A DNA stretch of 64,000 bases from Streptomyces sp. ITFR-16 (GCF_031844705.1 NZ_CP134609.1:5208001-5272000); one strand, 5' to 3'; counted from the stretch's first letter, positions 26,171-35,721 are shown. Program-made: numbers and translations. The notes: generated from the sequence alone by a model not told the origin.

Positions 26171-28723
26171 GTGTCTCCTGCACCAGGAAAGCGCTCCCAC
26201 ACCCACGCCCACACCTCGTCCCGTCCCCTGCGGACCGTCCTGCCCCTGCTCCTGGCGATGCTCGGAGCCCTGCTGTACGGGGCCACGGCGGCGACCGCCG
26301 CACAGGCCGCCGGCACCGTGCTCGAAGCGGAGAGCGCCCAGCTGTCCGGCGGCGCCGCCGTCTCCACCGAACACCCCGGCTACACCGGCAGCGGCTTCGT
26401 CGGCGGCTTCACCGACGCCAACAAGGGCACCGCATCCGTCGCCTTCACCGTGCACTCCGAGGCGGCCGGCGCCGGGTCCCTCGCCCTCCGGTACGCCAAC
26501 GGCACCACCGCCGCCATGACGCTCAGCCTGTACGTCAACGGCGACCGCGTCCGGCAGGTGAGCCTCCCCGCCACCGCGAACTGGGACACCTGGGCCACCC
26601 ACGAGGAGGCGGTCACCTACCGGGCGGGCGACAACACCGTCGCCTGGACGTTCACCGCGTCCGACAGCGGCAACGTCAACCTCGACAACGCCACCCCGGA
26701 CACCCCCGCCCCGACCGGCCCGGGGGATCCCGCCACCCTGACCCACCAGGCCGAGGACGCCTTCTTCTCCGGCGGCGCCGCGAAGGCCACCACCGCGAGC
26801 GGCTACGAGGGCAGCGCCTATCTCTCCGGCTTCACCACCACCGGGGCCCGCACGGTCTTCTCCGTCGACACCCCCGGGGCGGACACCTATCCGCTGACCG
26901 TCCGCTACCGCACCCCGGACAGCGCCGCCGCCACCGTCACCCTGCTCGCCGACAACACCACCGTCCGCCGGCTCACCCTGCCCGGCACCGACGGCGCCTG
27001 GGCCACCGCCGCCACCGACGTCCCCCTGCACGCCGCGCTCAACACCCTCACCCTGCGCACGGCCTCCGGCGACAACGGGAACTACCAGCTCGACGGCATC
27101 GCCGTCACCGGCTCCACCCCGTCCGCGACCCGTGGCGCCACCCTCCCGTACACCGCGTACGAGGCCGAGAGCGGCACCACCAACGCCTCTGTCACCGGCC
27201 CCGACCGCACCTACCTCACCGTTCCGTCCGAGGCCTCCGGCCGCAGGGCCGTCGTCCTCGACGAGACCGGCGACTACGTCCGCCTCACCCTGACGAAGCC
27301 CGCCAACGCGCTGACCCTGCGCTACTCCCTGCCGGACAACGCGGCCGGCACCGGCACCGACGCCACGCTCAGCGTCTACGCCGACGGCAGCGAGCTCGAA
27401 GACCTGGCGCTCAGCTCCAAGTACAGCTGGGTCTACGGCGGTTACCCCTACACCAACGACCCCTCCCAGGGCTCCGGACACCACTTCTTCGACGAGACCC
27501 ACGCGCTGCTGCCCCGGGAACTGCCCGCCGGCACCGTCCTCACGTTCCAGAAGGACGCCGGCGACACCGCCGCCTCCTACACCCTGGACCTCGTCGAGAC
27601 CGAGACCGCCCCGGCCGCGCTCACCATGCCCGCCACCGGCTTCGTCTCCGCCACCACCCTCGGCGTCACCCCGGACGACGGGACCGACGACACCTCCGCC
27701 CTCAACGCCGCCGTGGCCACCGCCACCGCCCAGGGCAAGGGGCTCTGGCTGCCCTCCGGTACGTACGACATCTCCGGGCACATCGACCTCGCCGGGGCAG
27801 ACCTGCGCGGCGCCGGCCCCTGGCACACCGTGCTGCGCGGCAGGAACGGCAAGGGCGGGCTCTTCGGCCGGGGCGGCACCAGCACCGTCCAGGACCTGAT
27901 GATCGCCGGGGACGCCACCTACCGCGACGACGCGAACTTCGACGCGGCGGTCGAGGGCGACTTCGGCAACGGCTCGACCCTGCAGAACCTCTGGATCGAG
28001 CACACCAAGGTCGGCCTCTGGACCGACGCCCCGACCACCGGCCTCCTTGCCACCGGGCTGCGCATCCGCGACACCTTCGCGGACGGCGTCAACCTCCACA
28101 AGGGCACCGCGGGCAGCGAGGTGACGCAGTCCAGCATCCGCAACACCGGGGATGACGGACTCGCGATGTTCTCCGAGGCCCAGGCCGTCACGGACTGCGC
28201 GTTCCGCTTCAACACCGTGCAGCTCCCGCTGCTGGCCAACACGGCCGCCGTCTACGGCGGCCACGCCAACCGGGTCGAGGACAACCTCCTCGCCGACACC
28301 GTCACCGGCTCCGCCGGCATCGCGATCAGCAGCCGGTTCGCGCCCGTGCCCTTCAGCGGCACCACCTCCGTGCAGCGCAACACCCTGACCCGCACGGGCG
28401 GCTACGAGCCCAACTGGCAGAGCAGGCTCGGCGCGCTCTGGATCTACGCCGACTCCTCCGACATCACCGCACCCGTCCTGCTGAAGGACAACGACGTACT
28501 CGACAGCACCTACAGCGGCCTCCTCGTCAGCTGGCAGAAGAACGTCGCCGCCCTCACCGTCGACGGACTGAGGATCGACGGCGCCGGCGCCTACGGCATC
28601 GAGATCGACTCGGAGGGCGCCGGCACCTTCTCCGGCGTCACCGTCAGCGGCGCCACCGACGGCGGGCTCTCCGCCGCGGGCGGCTTCGCGATCACCCGAG
28701 GCACCGGCAACACCGGCTGGTAG
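26171..28723 (+). CDS. Secreted GH87 alpha-1,3-glucanase / mycodextranase with two CBM35-like modules
   Basis: 850 residues. A signal peptide of about 45 residues ends near AQAA. Two CBM6/35-like modules follow (about 46-170 and 190-315, each opening with an AE[S/D] motif), then a beta-sandwich domain (about 325-475) and a right-handed beta-helix (about 480-850). In the helix, Asp638 (ADGVN) is followed 23 and 24 residues later by Asp661-Asp662 (GDDG), matching the spacing of the catalytic aspartates in characterised GH87 alpha-1,3-glucanases. GTG 26171 has AGGAAGGA upstream. Expected role: outside the cell, cutting alpha-1,3-glucan (fungal wall, nigeran, dental mutan). Substrate is family-based. 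Confidence 0.8.
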   Translation: MSPAPGKRSHTHAHTSSRPLRTVLPLLLAMLGALLYGATAATAAQAAGTVLEAESAQLSGGAAVSTEHPGYTGSGFVGGFTDANKGTASVAFTVHSEAAGAGSLALRYANGTTAAMTLSLYVNGDRVRQVSLPATANWDTWATHEEAVTYRAGDNTVAWTFTASDSGNVNLDNATPDTPAPTGPGDPATLTHQAEDAFFSGGAAKATTASGYEGSAYLSGFTTTGARTVFSVDTPGADTYPLTVRYRTPDSAAATVTLLADNTTVRRLTLPGTDGAWATAATDVPLHAALNTLTLRTASGDNGNYQLDGIAVTGSTPSATRGATLPYTAYEAESGTTNASVTGPDRTYLTVPSEASGRRAVVLDETGDYVRLTLTKPANALTLRYSLPDNAAGTGTDATLSVYADGSELEDLALSSKYSWVYGGYPYTNDPSQGSGHHFFDETHALLPRELPAGTVLTFQKDAGDTAASYTLDLVETETAPAALTMPATGFVSATTLGVTPDDGTDDTSALNAAVATATAQGKGLWLPSGTYDISGHIDLAGADLRGAGPWHTVLRGRNGKGGLFGRGGTSTVQDLMIAGDATYRDDANFDAAVEGDFGNGSTLQNLWIEHTKVGLWTDAPTTGLLATGLRIRDTFADGVNLHKGTAGSEVTQSSIRNTGDDGLAMFSEAQAVTDCAFRFNTVQLPLLANTAAVYGGHANRVEDNLLADTVTGSAGIAISSRFAPVPFSGTTSVQRNTLTRTGGYEPNWQSRLGALWIYADSSDITAPVLLKDNDVLDSTYSGLLVSWQKNVAALTVDGLRIDGAGAYGIEIDSEGAGTFSGVTVSGATDGGLSAAGGFAITRGTGNTGW

Positions 28724-28731
28724 CCCCGACC

Positions 28732-28770
28732 GGTGCGGGCGGGCCGCCCCGACGGCGGCCCGCCCGCACC
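28732..28770 (+). terminator. Strong hairpin between GH87 and GH13 genes
   Basis: A perfect 17-bp GC-rich stem (28732-28748 with 28754-28770) and 5-nt loop begin 9 bp after the GH87 stop. It may terminate most transcripts, or protect the upstream mRNA while allowing read-through into GH13. Confidence 0.8.
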
Positions 28771-28796
28771 ACCCCCTTACCGAGCAAGGAGTCTCA

Positions 28797-30410
28797 GTGA
28801 CCCACTGGTGGCGGCACGCCGCGATCTACCAGATCTACGTACGCAGCTTCGCGGACGGCGACGGGGACGGCACCGGCGACCTCGCCGGGGTCCGCAGCCG
28901 GCTGCCGTATCTGCGGGAACTCGGCGTGGACGCCCTGTGGTTCAACCCCTGGTACGCGTCCCCGATGGCCGACGGCGGCTATGACGTTGCCGACTACCGC
29001 GCCATCGACCCGCTCTTCGGCACCCTCGACGAGGCCGAGCGGCTGATCACCGAGGCGCACGGACACGGGCTGCGGGTGCTCGTCGACCTCGTCCCCAACC
29101 ACTGCTCCGACCGGCACCCCTGGTTCCGGGACGCGCTCGCCGCAGGTCCCGGCTCGCCCGAACGGGCCCGCTTCTGGTTCGTCCCCGGCCGGGGGGAGAG
29201 CGGCGAACTGCCGCCCAACGACTGGACCTCGTACTTCGGCGGCAGCGCCTGGACACGGATCACCGAGGCGGACGGCAGCGCGGGCCCCTGGTACCTGCAC
29301 ATGTTCGCGCCCGAGCAGCCCGATCTGAACTGGGAACACCCCGAGGTGCGCGCCGAGTTCGAGGACATCCTGCGGTTCTGGCTGGACCGGGGCGTGGACG
29401 GCTTCCGGATCGACGTCGCGCACGGGCTGGCCAAGAAGCCCGGACTGCCCGACGTCGGCCCCGACCCCGACCTCACCGACCTCCCCTACCAGGACTGCGA
29501 CGCCGTCCACGACATCTACCGCTCCTGGCGCAAGATCCTCGACAGCTACGAGGGCGACCGGACGTTCGTCGGCGAGGTCTGGCTGCCGTCCGCCGAGCAG
29601 ACGGCCCGCTATCTGCGCCCGGACGAGCTGCACTCCGCGTTCAACTTCGACTTCCTGTGCTGCGCGTGGGACGCGGAGGCGCTGCGGGCCGTCATCGATT
29701 CCACGTTCGCCGGGCACGCGCCGGTGGGGGCGCCCGCGACCTGGGTGCTGTCCAACCACGACACGATCCGCCATGTCACGCGGTACGGGCGGGCGGACAC
29801 CTCGTTCGACATGGGCGACAAGCGGCTGCTCGACCCGAGCGACACCGCACTCGGCCGCCGCCGGGCGCGGGCCGCGGCGCTGCTGACGCTGGCCCTGCCG
29901 GGCGGGGTGTACGTGTACCAGGGCGACGAACTCGGGCTGCCGGAGGTGCGGGACCTGCCGGACGCGCTCCTCCAGGACCCCACGTTCGTCCGCTCCGGCG
30001 GGACGGACCGGGGCCGTGACGGCTGCCGTATCCCGCTGCCGTGGGAGGCGGGCGGCCCGTCGCTCGGCTTCTCCCCGGCGGGCGCGGACGCGCCGTGGCT
30101 GCCGCAGCCGGCGGACTGGGCGGCGCTGAGCGTGTCGGCGCAGGAGGGTGCGCCGGACTCCTTCCTCACGCTCTACCGCACCGCGCTGGCTCTGCGCCGG
30201 GCCCGGCTGACCGCGCTCCCGGAGGAGCTGGCCTGGGTGGACGCGGGTCCTGACACGGTGTGCTTCGACCGGGGCGAGGCGTTTCGCTGCGTGGTGAACC
30301 TGGGCGGTCCGGTACCGCTTCCGCGGGATGCGCGGGTGCTGCTGGCGAGTTCACCGCTGGACGAGCCGGGGGTGCTGCCGCGCGACACGGCGGTGTGGCT
30401 GGAGCGGTAG
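28797..30410 (+). CDS. GH13 alpha-glucosidase (cytoplasmic)
   Basis: 537 residues without signal peptide. GH13 motifs: VDLVPNH (region I), GFRIDVAHG with nucleophile Asp206 (II), FVGEVW with acid/base Glu260 (III), and LSNHD with Asp322 (IV). QIYVRSFADGDGDGTGDLAG at the N-terminus is typical of oligo-1,6-glucosidase/alpha-glucosidase subfamilies. AAGGAG (28785-28790) lies 6 nt before GTG 28797. As the last gene of the locus it should hydrolyse imported oligosaccharides to glucose. Preference for alpha-1,3 links is inferred from the partner GH87. Confidence 0.9.
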   Translation: MTHWWRHAAIYQIYVRSFADGDGDGTGDLAGVRSRLPYLRELGVDALWFNPWYASPMADGGYDVADYRAIDPLFGTLDEAERLITEAHGHGLRVLVDLVPNHCSDRHPWFRDALAAGPGSPERARFWFVPGRGESGELPPNDWTSYFGGSAWTRITEADGSAGPWYLHMFAPEQPDLNWEHPEVRAEFEDILRFWLDRGVDGFRIDVAHGLAKKPGLPDVGPDPDLTDLPYQDCDAVHDIYRSWRKILDSYEGDRTFVGEVWLPSAEQTARYLRPDELHSAFNFDFLCCAWDAEALRAVIDSTFAGHAPVGAPATWVLSNHDTIRHVTRYGRADTSFDMGDKRLLDPSDTALGRRRARAAALLTLALPGGVYVYQGDELGLPEVRDLPDALLQDPTFVRSGGTDRGRDGCRIPLPWEAGGPSLGFSPAGADAPWLPQPADWAALSVSAQEGAPDSFLTLYRTALALRRARLTALPEELAWVDAGPDTVCFDRGEAFRCVVNLGGPVPLPRDARVLLASSPLDEPGVLPRDTAVWLER

Positions 30411-30438
30411 GCGCCGCCGGCGCCGGACGGGCTGAAAG

Positions 30439-30514
30439 ATATCCTCAATCGCCGGACGGGCTTGATTTTGCCGCCTGTCCGGCCACATCAAGCCTGTCCG
30501 GCGATTGAGGACAT
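30439..30514. terminator. Bidirectional terminator made of Streptomyces intergenic repeat
   Basis: The arms 30439-30466 and 30487-30514 pair at 26 of 28 positions around a 20-nt loop. The arms contain the repeat unit CCTGTCCGGCGATTGAGGAC. It lies between the convergent GH13 and IclR genes. Related units recur at 49393 and 57030, also at convergent gene ends. Confidence 0.8.
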
Positions 30515-30528
30515 CGCCGTCCCCGGGG

Positions 30529-31287
30529 CTACAGCGCCAGCGACAGGAGCACGGGGGCGGCACGCCGGTTCAGCGTGTCCGCCGCCTCGCGCAAGCGGTG
30601 TGCGTCCTCGACCGGCATCGACAGGGCCAGGCAGCCCGCCGACGCCCCGGCGGTCAGCGGCACCGCCGCGCACACCGTGCCGACCGCGTACTCCTGGAGA
30701 TCGAGCACCGGGACCGTCGCCGGCTGGCTGTCCAGCTTGGAGAAGAGGACCTTCTCACTGGTGATGGTCCGCGAGGTCAGCCGGGCCGGCTTGTGCCGCG
30801 CGATGTGGTCGCGCCGCCCGTTCTGGTCGAGCTGGGTGAGCAGGCACTTGCCGATCGCCGAGGCGTGTGCCGCCGACCGGAAGTCCACCCACTCGTTGAC
30901 CGCGGGCGTCCGGGGTCCGTCGGCGTACTGCGTGACGCGGATCTCGCCGTCCACGTACCGGCTGATGTAGACCGCCGCGCCGACCGAGTCCCGCAGCTGC
31001 ACCAGGGTCTGCTGGAGCTTGGTCTCCAGGGCCTGTCTGCGGGCCGCGCCGGAGCCGAGCAGCAGCAGCGAGGAGCCGATCACATAGGCGCCGTCGGTGA
31101 TCTGCTCGACGTACCCCTCGCGCCGCAGCGTCAGGAGCAGAGAGGCGAGATGCCCGACGGGCAGCCCCGTCTCCCGGGAGATCTGCGTGTCCGTCACACC
31201 GCTGCCGTGCTTCGAGACCGTCTCGAGCACCCGCAGGGCGTACTGCACCGACAGGAACGGTGCCGTCGGTTCCGGCTTCAACGCCAC
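30529..31287 (-). CDS. IclR-family transcriptional regulator
   Basis: 252 residues. The winged HTH is ALRVLETVSKHGSGVTDTQISRETGLPVGHLASLLLTLRREGYV. The effector domain has the family pattern ASAIGKCLL and YAVGTVCAAVPL. AGGGGG about 7 nt upstream supports GTG 31287 over the longer frame. It lies 168 bp downstream of ehuA in the same direction, so it may be co-transcribed with and control the importer. The ligand is unknown. Confidence 0.85.
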   Translation of the reverse strand: MALKPEPTAPFLSVQYALRVLETVSKHGSGVTDTQISRETGLPVGHLASLLLTLRREGYVEQITDGAYVIGSSLLLLGSGAARRQALETKLQQTLVQLRDSVGAAVYISRYVDGEIRVTQYADGPRTPAVNEWVDFRSAAHASAIGKCLLTQLDQNGRRDHIARHKPARLTSRTITSEKVLFSKLDSQPATVPVLDLQEYAVGTVCAAVPLTAGASAGCLALSMPVEDAHRLREAADTLNRRAAPVLLSLAL

Positions 31288-31454
31288 GGTTTTCCCCCTA
31301 CCAGGTCGTAACCGCAAGCTCTGCACCCACGATAACCGCCAAGGGGCGCTTCAGGGGCGGCTGTTGAGGACTCGTCGGAGCGCCCCGGCCCCGTCAGCTG
31401 GGGCGCATGCCGACGGCATATGCCAGCGGCACGGGCGAAGGGTGGATGCCGAGG

Positions 31455-32306
31455 TCACAGCACCGCGTTGAGGAATTCGCGCGTGCGTTCGTGCGCGGGA
31501 TCGGTGAAGATTTTCTCCGGCGGACCGGACTCCACGACCCTGCCCGCGTCGAACATCAGCACCTTCTCCGACACGTCCCGGGCGAAATTCATCTCATGGG
31601 TCACACAGAGCATGGTGATGTCGGTGTTCCGGGCGATGTCGCCCAGCAGCTCCAGCACCCCCGCCACCAGCTCCGGGTCCAGCGCGGACGTCACCTCGTC
31701 CAGGAGCAGGATCTCCGGCTCCATCGCCAGCGCCCGCGCGATGGCGACCCGCTGCTGCTGGCCGCCGGAGAGCTGGGAGGGGTGCGCGTCGACCTTGCCG
31801 GAGAGGCCCACGAGGTCCAGCAGCTCCCGGGCCCGGGTCTCGGCCTTGTCGCGGTCCATGCCGAGCACGTTGACCGGCGCCTCGGTGATGTTCTGGAGCA
31901 CCTTCATGTTCGGGAACAGGTTGAACTGCTGGAAGACCATGCCGATCTTCTTCCGCGCCTCGCGCAGATGCTTCTCGGACGCCGGCTTCAGCGAGCCGTC
32001 CGCCGCCCGCATGTGCGTCAGCGGGTCGCCGTTGATCCGGATCACACCGTCGCTGACCTTCTCCAGCGTCATCAGCAGCCGCAGGATCGTGGTCTTGCCG
32101 GAGCCGCTGGGCCCGATCAGTGTGACGTGCTCGCCGCGCTCGACGGTGAAGTCCAGCTGGTCCAGGACGACATGGTCGCCGTACCGCTTGACGACCTTGT
32201 CGAAGCGGACCAGCGGCTCGCCGTTGTCCTGCGCGGCGGGGACCGGCACGACGTCCTCGGGGGCCGCGGCCGCGTTCTTCTGCAGGGGGAGAGGTTCAGT
32301 GGCCAA
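31455..32306 (-). CDS. ehuA: Ectoine/amino-acid ABC importer ATP-binding protein (EhuA-like)
   Basis: 283 residues. Walker A GPSGSGKTT, Q-loop FQQFNLFPNM, signature LSGGQQQR, Walker B ILLLDE, and THEMNFAR after the H-loop are typical of polar amino-acid importers. A 30-residue N-terminal extension precedes the fold. The order ehuB-ehuC-ehuD-ehuA and the sequence style match ectoine/hydroxyectoine uptake systems. The start overlaps ehuD by 11 bp. A general polar amino-acid ligand is the main alternative. Confidence 0.75.
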   Translation of the reverse strand: MATEPLPLQKNAAAAPEDVVPVPAAQDNGEPLVRFDKVVKRYGDHVVLDQLDFTVERGEHVTLIGPSGSGKTTILRLLMTLEKVSDGVIRINGDPLTHMRAADGSLKPASEKHLREARKKIGMVFQQFNLFPNMKVLQNITEAPVNVLGMDRDKAETRARELLDLVGLSGKVDAHPSQLSGGQQQRVAIARALAMEPEILLLDEVTSALDPELVAGVLELLGDIARNTDITMLCVTHEMNFARDVSEKVLMFDAGRVVESGPPEKIFTDPAHERTREFLNAVL

Positions 32307-32940
32307 GGCGCTTCTCCAGCTTTCTCATCAACAGCGAGGTGGGGTAGCTCGCCACCAGGAAGATCAGGCCGGCGAGGGTGAACACCTCCGTGTACCTGAA
32401 GTGCTCGGTCCCGTAGGCGCGGGCCTCGAAGACCATTTCGTGCACCGTGATCACGGCGAGGAACGGCGTCTCCTTGAACATCGAGATCGCGTAGTTGCCG
32501 AGTGCGGGCAGCACATTGCGCACCGCCTGCGGCAGGATCACGGCCTGCCAGGTCCGCCGGGGCGACATCGAGAGCGCCCGGCAGGCCTCCCACTGGCCCT
32601 TCGGCACCCCGTCGATCCCGGCGCGGTACACCTCGGAGGTGTACGAGGCGTAGTGGATGCCCAGCACCACGATGCCGACGGTCAGCGGCTCCACGGAGGT
32701 GAACAACGCTGCAGCGCCCACCAGTTGGACCAGTAGCGGGGTGGAGCGGATGAACTCCATCACCGCCCTCACCGGCACCGTCACCAGCCGGCTCGGGGCC
32801 TGCCCGGCGACCGCGATGGCCAGCCCGAGCACTGCGGCGACCAGGATGCCGAGCACTGTCGCCAGCAGGGTCGTCCGGAACCCGTCGAGGAGCCGGGGGA
32901 ATGCTTCACCGACGGCGCCCCAGTCGAAATCGCTCTTCAC
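32296..32940 (-). CDS. ehuD: Ectoine/amino-acid ABC importer permease (EhuD-like)
   Basis: 214 residues, four to five helices. The HisMQ-type motif is GVPKGQWEACRALSMSPRRTWQAVILPQAVRNVLPALGN. It overlaps ehuC by 4 bp (ATGA) and ehuA by 11 bp, so the three are translationally coupled. It forms a heterodimeric channel with EhuC. Confidence 0.75.
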   Translation of the reverse strand: MKSDFDWGAVGEAFPRLLDGFRTTLLATVLGILVAAVLGLAIAVAGQAPSRLVTVPVRAVMEFIRSTPLLVQLVGAAALFTSVEPLTVGIVVLGIHYASYTSEVYRAGIDGVPKGQWEACRALSMSPRRTWQAVILPQAVRNVLPALGNYAISMFKETPFLAVITVHEMVFEARAYGTEHFRYTEVFTLAGLIFLVASYPTSLLMRKLEKRLGH

Positions 32941-33674
32941 CTGGCACCTCCGGTGGTCTGGGCGGCGGGGACGGCGCTGCGGGACTTCAGCAGGCTCTTC
33001 CCGCCGGTGGCCAGACCGAGCCGCCGCTTGGCGGACCGCTCCAGCAGGTTCATCAGCAGGGTCAGCGCGTACGCCAGGACGAAGTAGCAGGCCAGCAGCG
33101 TGACGTAGGCGGTGAGTGTCTCACCCGTGCGCGTGCGCAGCTTCTCGATGGCGGTCATCAGGTCCGCCACCGAGAGCAGCCACAGCAGCGGGGTCGCCTT
33201 CAGCAGCTGGATCAGCAGATTGGTGAAGGACGGGATCATCTGCACCCACGCCTGCGGCAGGATCACCTTGCGCATGCGGTGCAGCGGCGTCATGTTCAGC
33301 GCGACCGCCGCCTCGTACTGGGCGCGGGGCACGGAGTTGATCGCGCCGCGCACCACCTCGGCGCCGTACGCCCCGTAGTTGAGGCCGAAGGCCAGCACAC
33401 CGCAGACCAGCGGCGTCAGTTCGTACCCCGTCAGCGGGGGCATCGCGTAGTAGAGCCAGAACAGCTGCACGTACAGCGAGGTGCCGCGGAAGAACTCCAC
33501 GACCACGCGGGAGACCCCGCGCGACAGCAGCAGCCGGCTGATCGACATCAGCCCGAGGACGAACGACAGGAGCAGCGCCAGCAGCGCGCCCAGGACGGTG
33601 GCCTCCAGGGTCACCCACAGGCCCGAGCGCAGTTGCGGCAGATCGTCGGCGAAGGCGGAGAAGAAGTCATTCAT
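32937..33674 (-). CDS. ehuC: Ectoine/amino-acid ABC importer permease (EhuC-like)
   Basis: 245 residues with HisMQ-type helices and the motif SVPRAQYEAAVALNMTPLHRMRKVILPQAWVQMIPSFTN. GGAG lies 8 nt before the ATG. The C-terminal 25 residues are basic and cytoplasmic. It is 19 bp from the binding-protein gene. Confidence 0.75.
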   Translation of the reverse strand: MNDFFSAFADDLPQLRSGLWVTLEATVLGALLALLLSFVLGLMSISRLLLSRGVSRVVVEFFRGTSLYVQLFWLYYAMPPLTGYELTPLVCGVLAFGLNYGAYGAEVVRGAINSVPRAQYEAAVALNMTPLHRMRKVILPQAWVQMIPSFTNLLIQLLKATPLLWLLSVADLMTAIEKLRTRTGETLTAYVTLLACYFVLAYALTLLMNLLERSAKRRLGLATGGKSLLKSRSAVPAAQTTGGAR

Positions 33675-33693
33675 GCGACGGGCTCCGTCCCGG

Positions 33694-34596
33694 TCAGCCC
33701 TTGCACAGATCGGCCGTCTTCAGCGTGGCCGGCGGGAGCTCGGTCGCCCCGAAGCCGTAGTCCCTGAGCAGCTCCACATAGCGCGACTTGTCGGAGACGA
33801 TCTTCTTCAGCTCGCGGTTGAAGGCGTCCCGCAGCTCCTCGTTGCCCTTGCGGAAGACGGCGCCGCCGGGGCTGTACTGCTTCGCACCGTCCAGCTCGGG
33901 CAGGAAGGCCTCGGTGACCTCGGTCCCCTCGTTGGTCCTGGCCAGCCAGCGCAGCGAGATGCCGGTCAGCAGGAACGCGTCGACCCGGCCGCCCTTGACC
34001 GCGTCCGCCCCGTCCTGCGGCTTCTGGAGCGTCTTGATCCTGCCCTCGGGTATGCCGGCGCCCTTGGCGTACGAGCCCTCGACCGCGCCCGCCATCACCC
34101 CGATGGTGATCCCGGCCTCCTTCGCGGAGGCGAGGTCGGTGACCTTCTTGGGGTTGCCCTTCTTCACCATCAGCGCGGTCGGCGAGATGAACTCGGGCTC
34201 CGAGAAGAGGGCGTTGGCGCAGCGCTCGGGCGTGATCGCCATGCCGGCGCTGACCACGTCGTACTTGCCGGCCTGCAGCCCCGGGATCAGCCCGTCCCAC
34301 TCGGAGAGGGTGGGCTTCAGCTCGTCGACCCCCAGCGCCTTGAAGATCTCCCGGTGCAGGGTGGGCGCCTCGCCCTTGAGCTGCTTGCCCTCCATGTAGC
34401 CGTACGGGGCCTCGTCCGCGTACGCGACCCGGACGAAGCCCTGCTTGCGGAGCTTGTCGAGCGCCCCCTCACCGTCCGCGGAGTCCGCGCCGGTCTTGCT
34501 GCACGCGGAGAGCAGGCCCGGGACGACGAGCAGACCGCCCACCGCTGCCGATCGGTTGAGAAAGCCCCGGCGGGACAGGTTCGGGAAGTCAGCCAT
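33694..34596 (-). CDS. ehuB: Ectoine/hydroxyectoine-type substrate-binding lipoprotein (EhuB-like)
   Basis: 300 residues. The twin-arginine signal LSRRGFLNRSAAVGG is followed by lipobox LLSAC. The family 3 binding fold has YADEAPYGYMEGKQLKGEAPTL, WDGLIPGLQAGKYDVVSAGMAITPERC and FSEPEFISPTALMVKKGNP, close in pattern to EhuB. It is the first gene of the four-gene importer. Uptake of the compatible solutes ectoine or hydroxyectoine would serve osmoprotection or nutrition. No ectoine-degradation genes other than a possible racemase-like partner are adjacent. Confidence 0.75.
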   Translation of the reverse strand: MADFPNLSRRGFLNRSAAVGGLLVVPGLLSACSKTGADSADGEGALDKLRKQGFVRVAYADEAPYGYMEGKQLKGEAPTLHREIFKALGVDELKPTLSEWDGLIPGLQAGKYDVVSAGMAITPERCANALFSEPEFISPTALMVKKGNPKKVTDLASAKEAGITIGVMAGAVEGSYAKGAGIPEGRIKTLQKPQDGADAVKGGRVDAFLLTGISLRWLARTNEGTEVTEAFLPELDGAKQYSPGGAVFRKGNEELRDAFNRELKKIVSDKSRYVELLRDYGFGATELPPATLKTADLCKG

Positions 34597-34761
34597 GGTT
34601 CGCGGTCTCCAAAAGGGGTCGAACAGTCCGGACAGGCTTGGCGCCTGCCCGATCCCGACCGTCTATGCAGAACCGGGGTCCATGTAACCGAACGGTGGCC
34701 GGAGGGTGACCTTCCCGTGTCCTGGGATGGTGAAATCGGTACGGTTCGGCCCGGGTTGGGG

Positions 34762-35721
34762 TCATGCGCCCGGATCGGTGCCCGGGATGTACCCGAGCCG
34801 CTTGTCCACCACGTTCGGCAACGGCTGCCCGGCCGCCCACCGTTCGTACATCGCGACGAACTGCTCGCCCAGCCGGTCGCGCCTGCCCACAGTGTCCCCG
34901 CTCATGTGCGGCGACACGATCAGCCCGGGCACGTCCCGGAGCGGGCTGTGCGGGGCCGGCGGCTCCTGCCCGAAGACATCGAGCGCCGCCCCCGCGATCC
35001 ACCGCTTGCGCAGCGCGTCCAGGAGGGCGTCCTCGACGACCAACGGGCCGCGCCCCACGTTGATGAACCGCGCCGAGGGCTGCATCAGCCCGAAGAACCG
35101 GGTGTCGAACATGCCGTACGTCCGCGGGGTCAGCGGCGCCGCGCAGATCACCCAGTCCGCCCGGGCGGTCAGCCGGTCCAGGTCCTCGGTGCCGTGGATG
35201 GTGCGCCGGCCCGTGCGGCCCACCAGCGCCACCTCGATCCCCAGGGCCATCAGCAGCCGGGTGATCTCGCGTCCGATCGGCCCGGCGCCGACCACCACCG
35301 CGCGCGTTCCGGCGACCAGGGTGCTCTCGCGGTGCCGCCACCGCCGCTGCCGCTGGAGTTCCAGCGTGCCGGGAAGGTCCTTGGCGAACGCGAGCACCAG
35401 TCCCGCCACGTACTCCGCGACCGGCTTCTCGAAGACGCCCCGCGCGTTGGTCACCACGGTCTCCGAGGCCACCAGCTCCGGACAGAGCAGCCGGTCCACG
35501 CCCGCGCTCGCCGTGTGCACCCAGGAGGGACGCGGGCCCTCGCCCGGCCAGGCGGCCCGTACCGCGTCCGAGGCGAAGTCCCAGACCAGCAGGACATCGG
35601 CACGGGGGAGGGCGTCGGCGAGGCCGGCGGCACCGGTGCGGCGGATCCGGGCCCGGCCGGTCAGCGCGCCGAGCCGGGGCGGTGGATCGGCGTCCAGGAC
35701 GAGCAGGACGGGCTCCGGCAT
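34762..35721 (-). CDS. D-2-hydroxyacid dehydrogenase (NAD-dependent)
   Basis: 319 residues. The NAD-binding motif VVVGAGPIGREITRLL precedes the active-site region FINVGRGPLV (Arg of RGP), and the His of the catalytic pair is in VSPHMSGDT. Asp/Glu is in ALDVFGQEPP. The family reduces 2-keto acids to D-hydroxyacids or the reverse. GGAGG is only 1 nt before the ATG, so the start may need review. It is transcribed toward ehuB with a 165-bp gap and divergently from the racemase-like gene. Confidence 0.85.
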   Translation of the reverse strand: MPEPVLLVLDADPPPRLGALTGRARIRRTGAAGLADALPRADVLLVWDFASDAVRAAWPGEGPRPSWVHTASAGVDRLLCPELVASETVVTNARGVFEKPVAEYVAGLVLAFAKDLPGTLELQRQRRWRHRESTLVAGTRAVVVGAGPIGREITRLLMALGIEVALVGRTGRRTIHGTEDLDRLTARADWVICAAPLTPRTYGMFDTRFFGLMQPSARFINVGRGPLVVEDALLDALRKRWIAGAALDVFGQEPPAPHSPLRDVPGLIVSPHMSGDTVGRRDRLGEQFVAMYERWAAGQPLPNVVDKRLGYIPGTDPGA

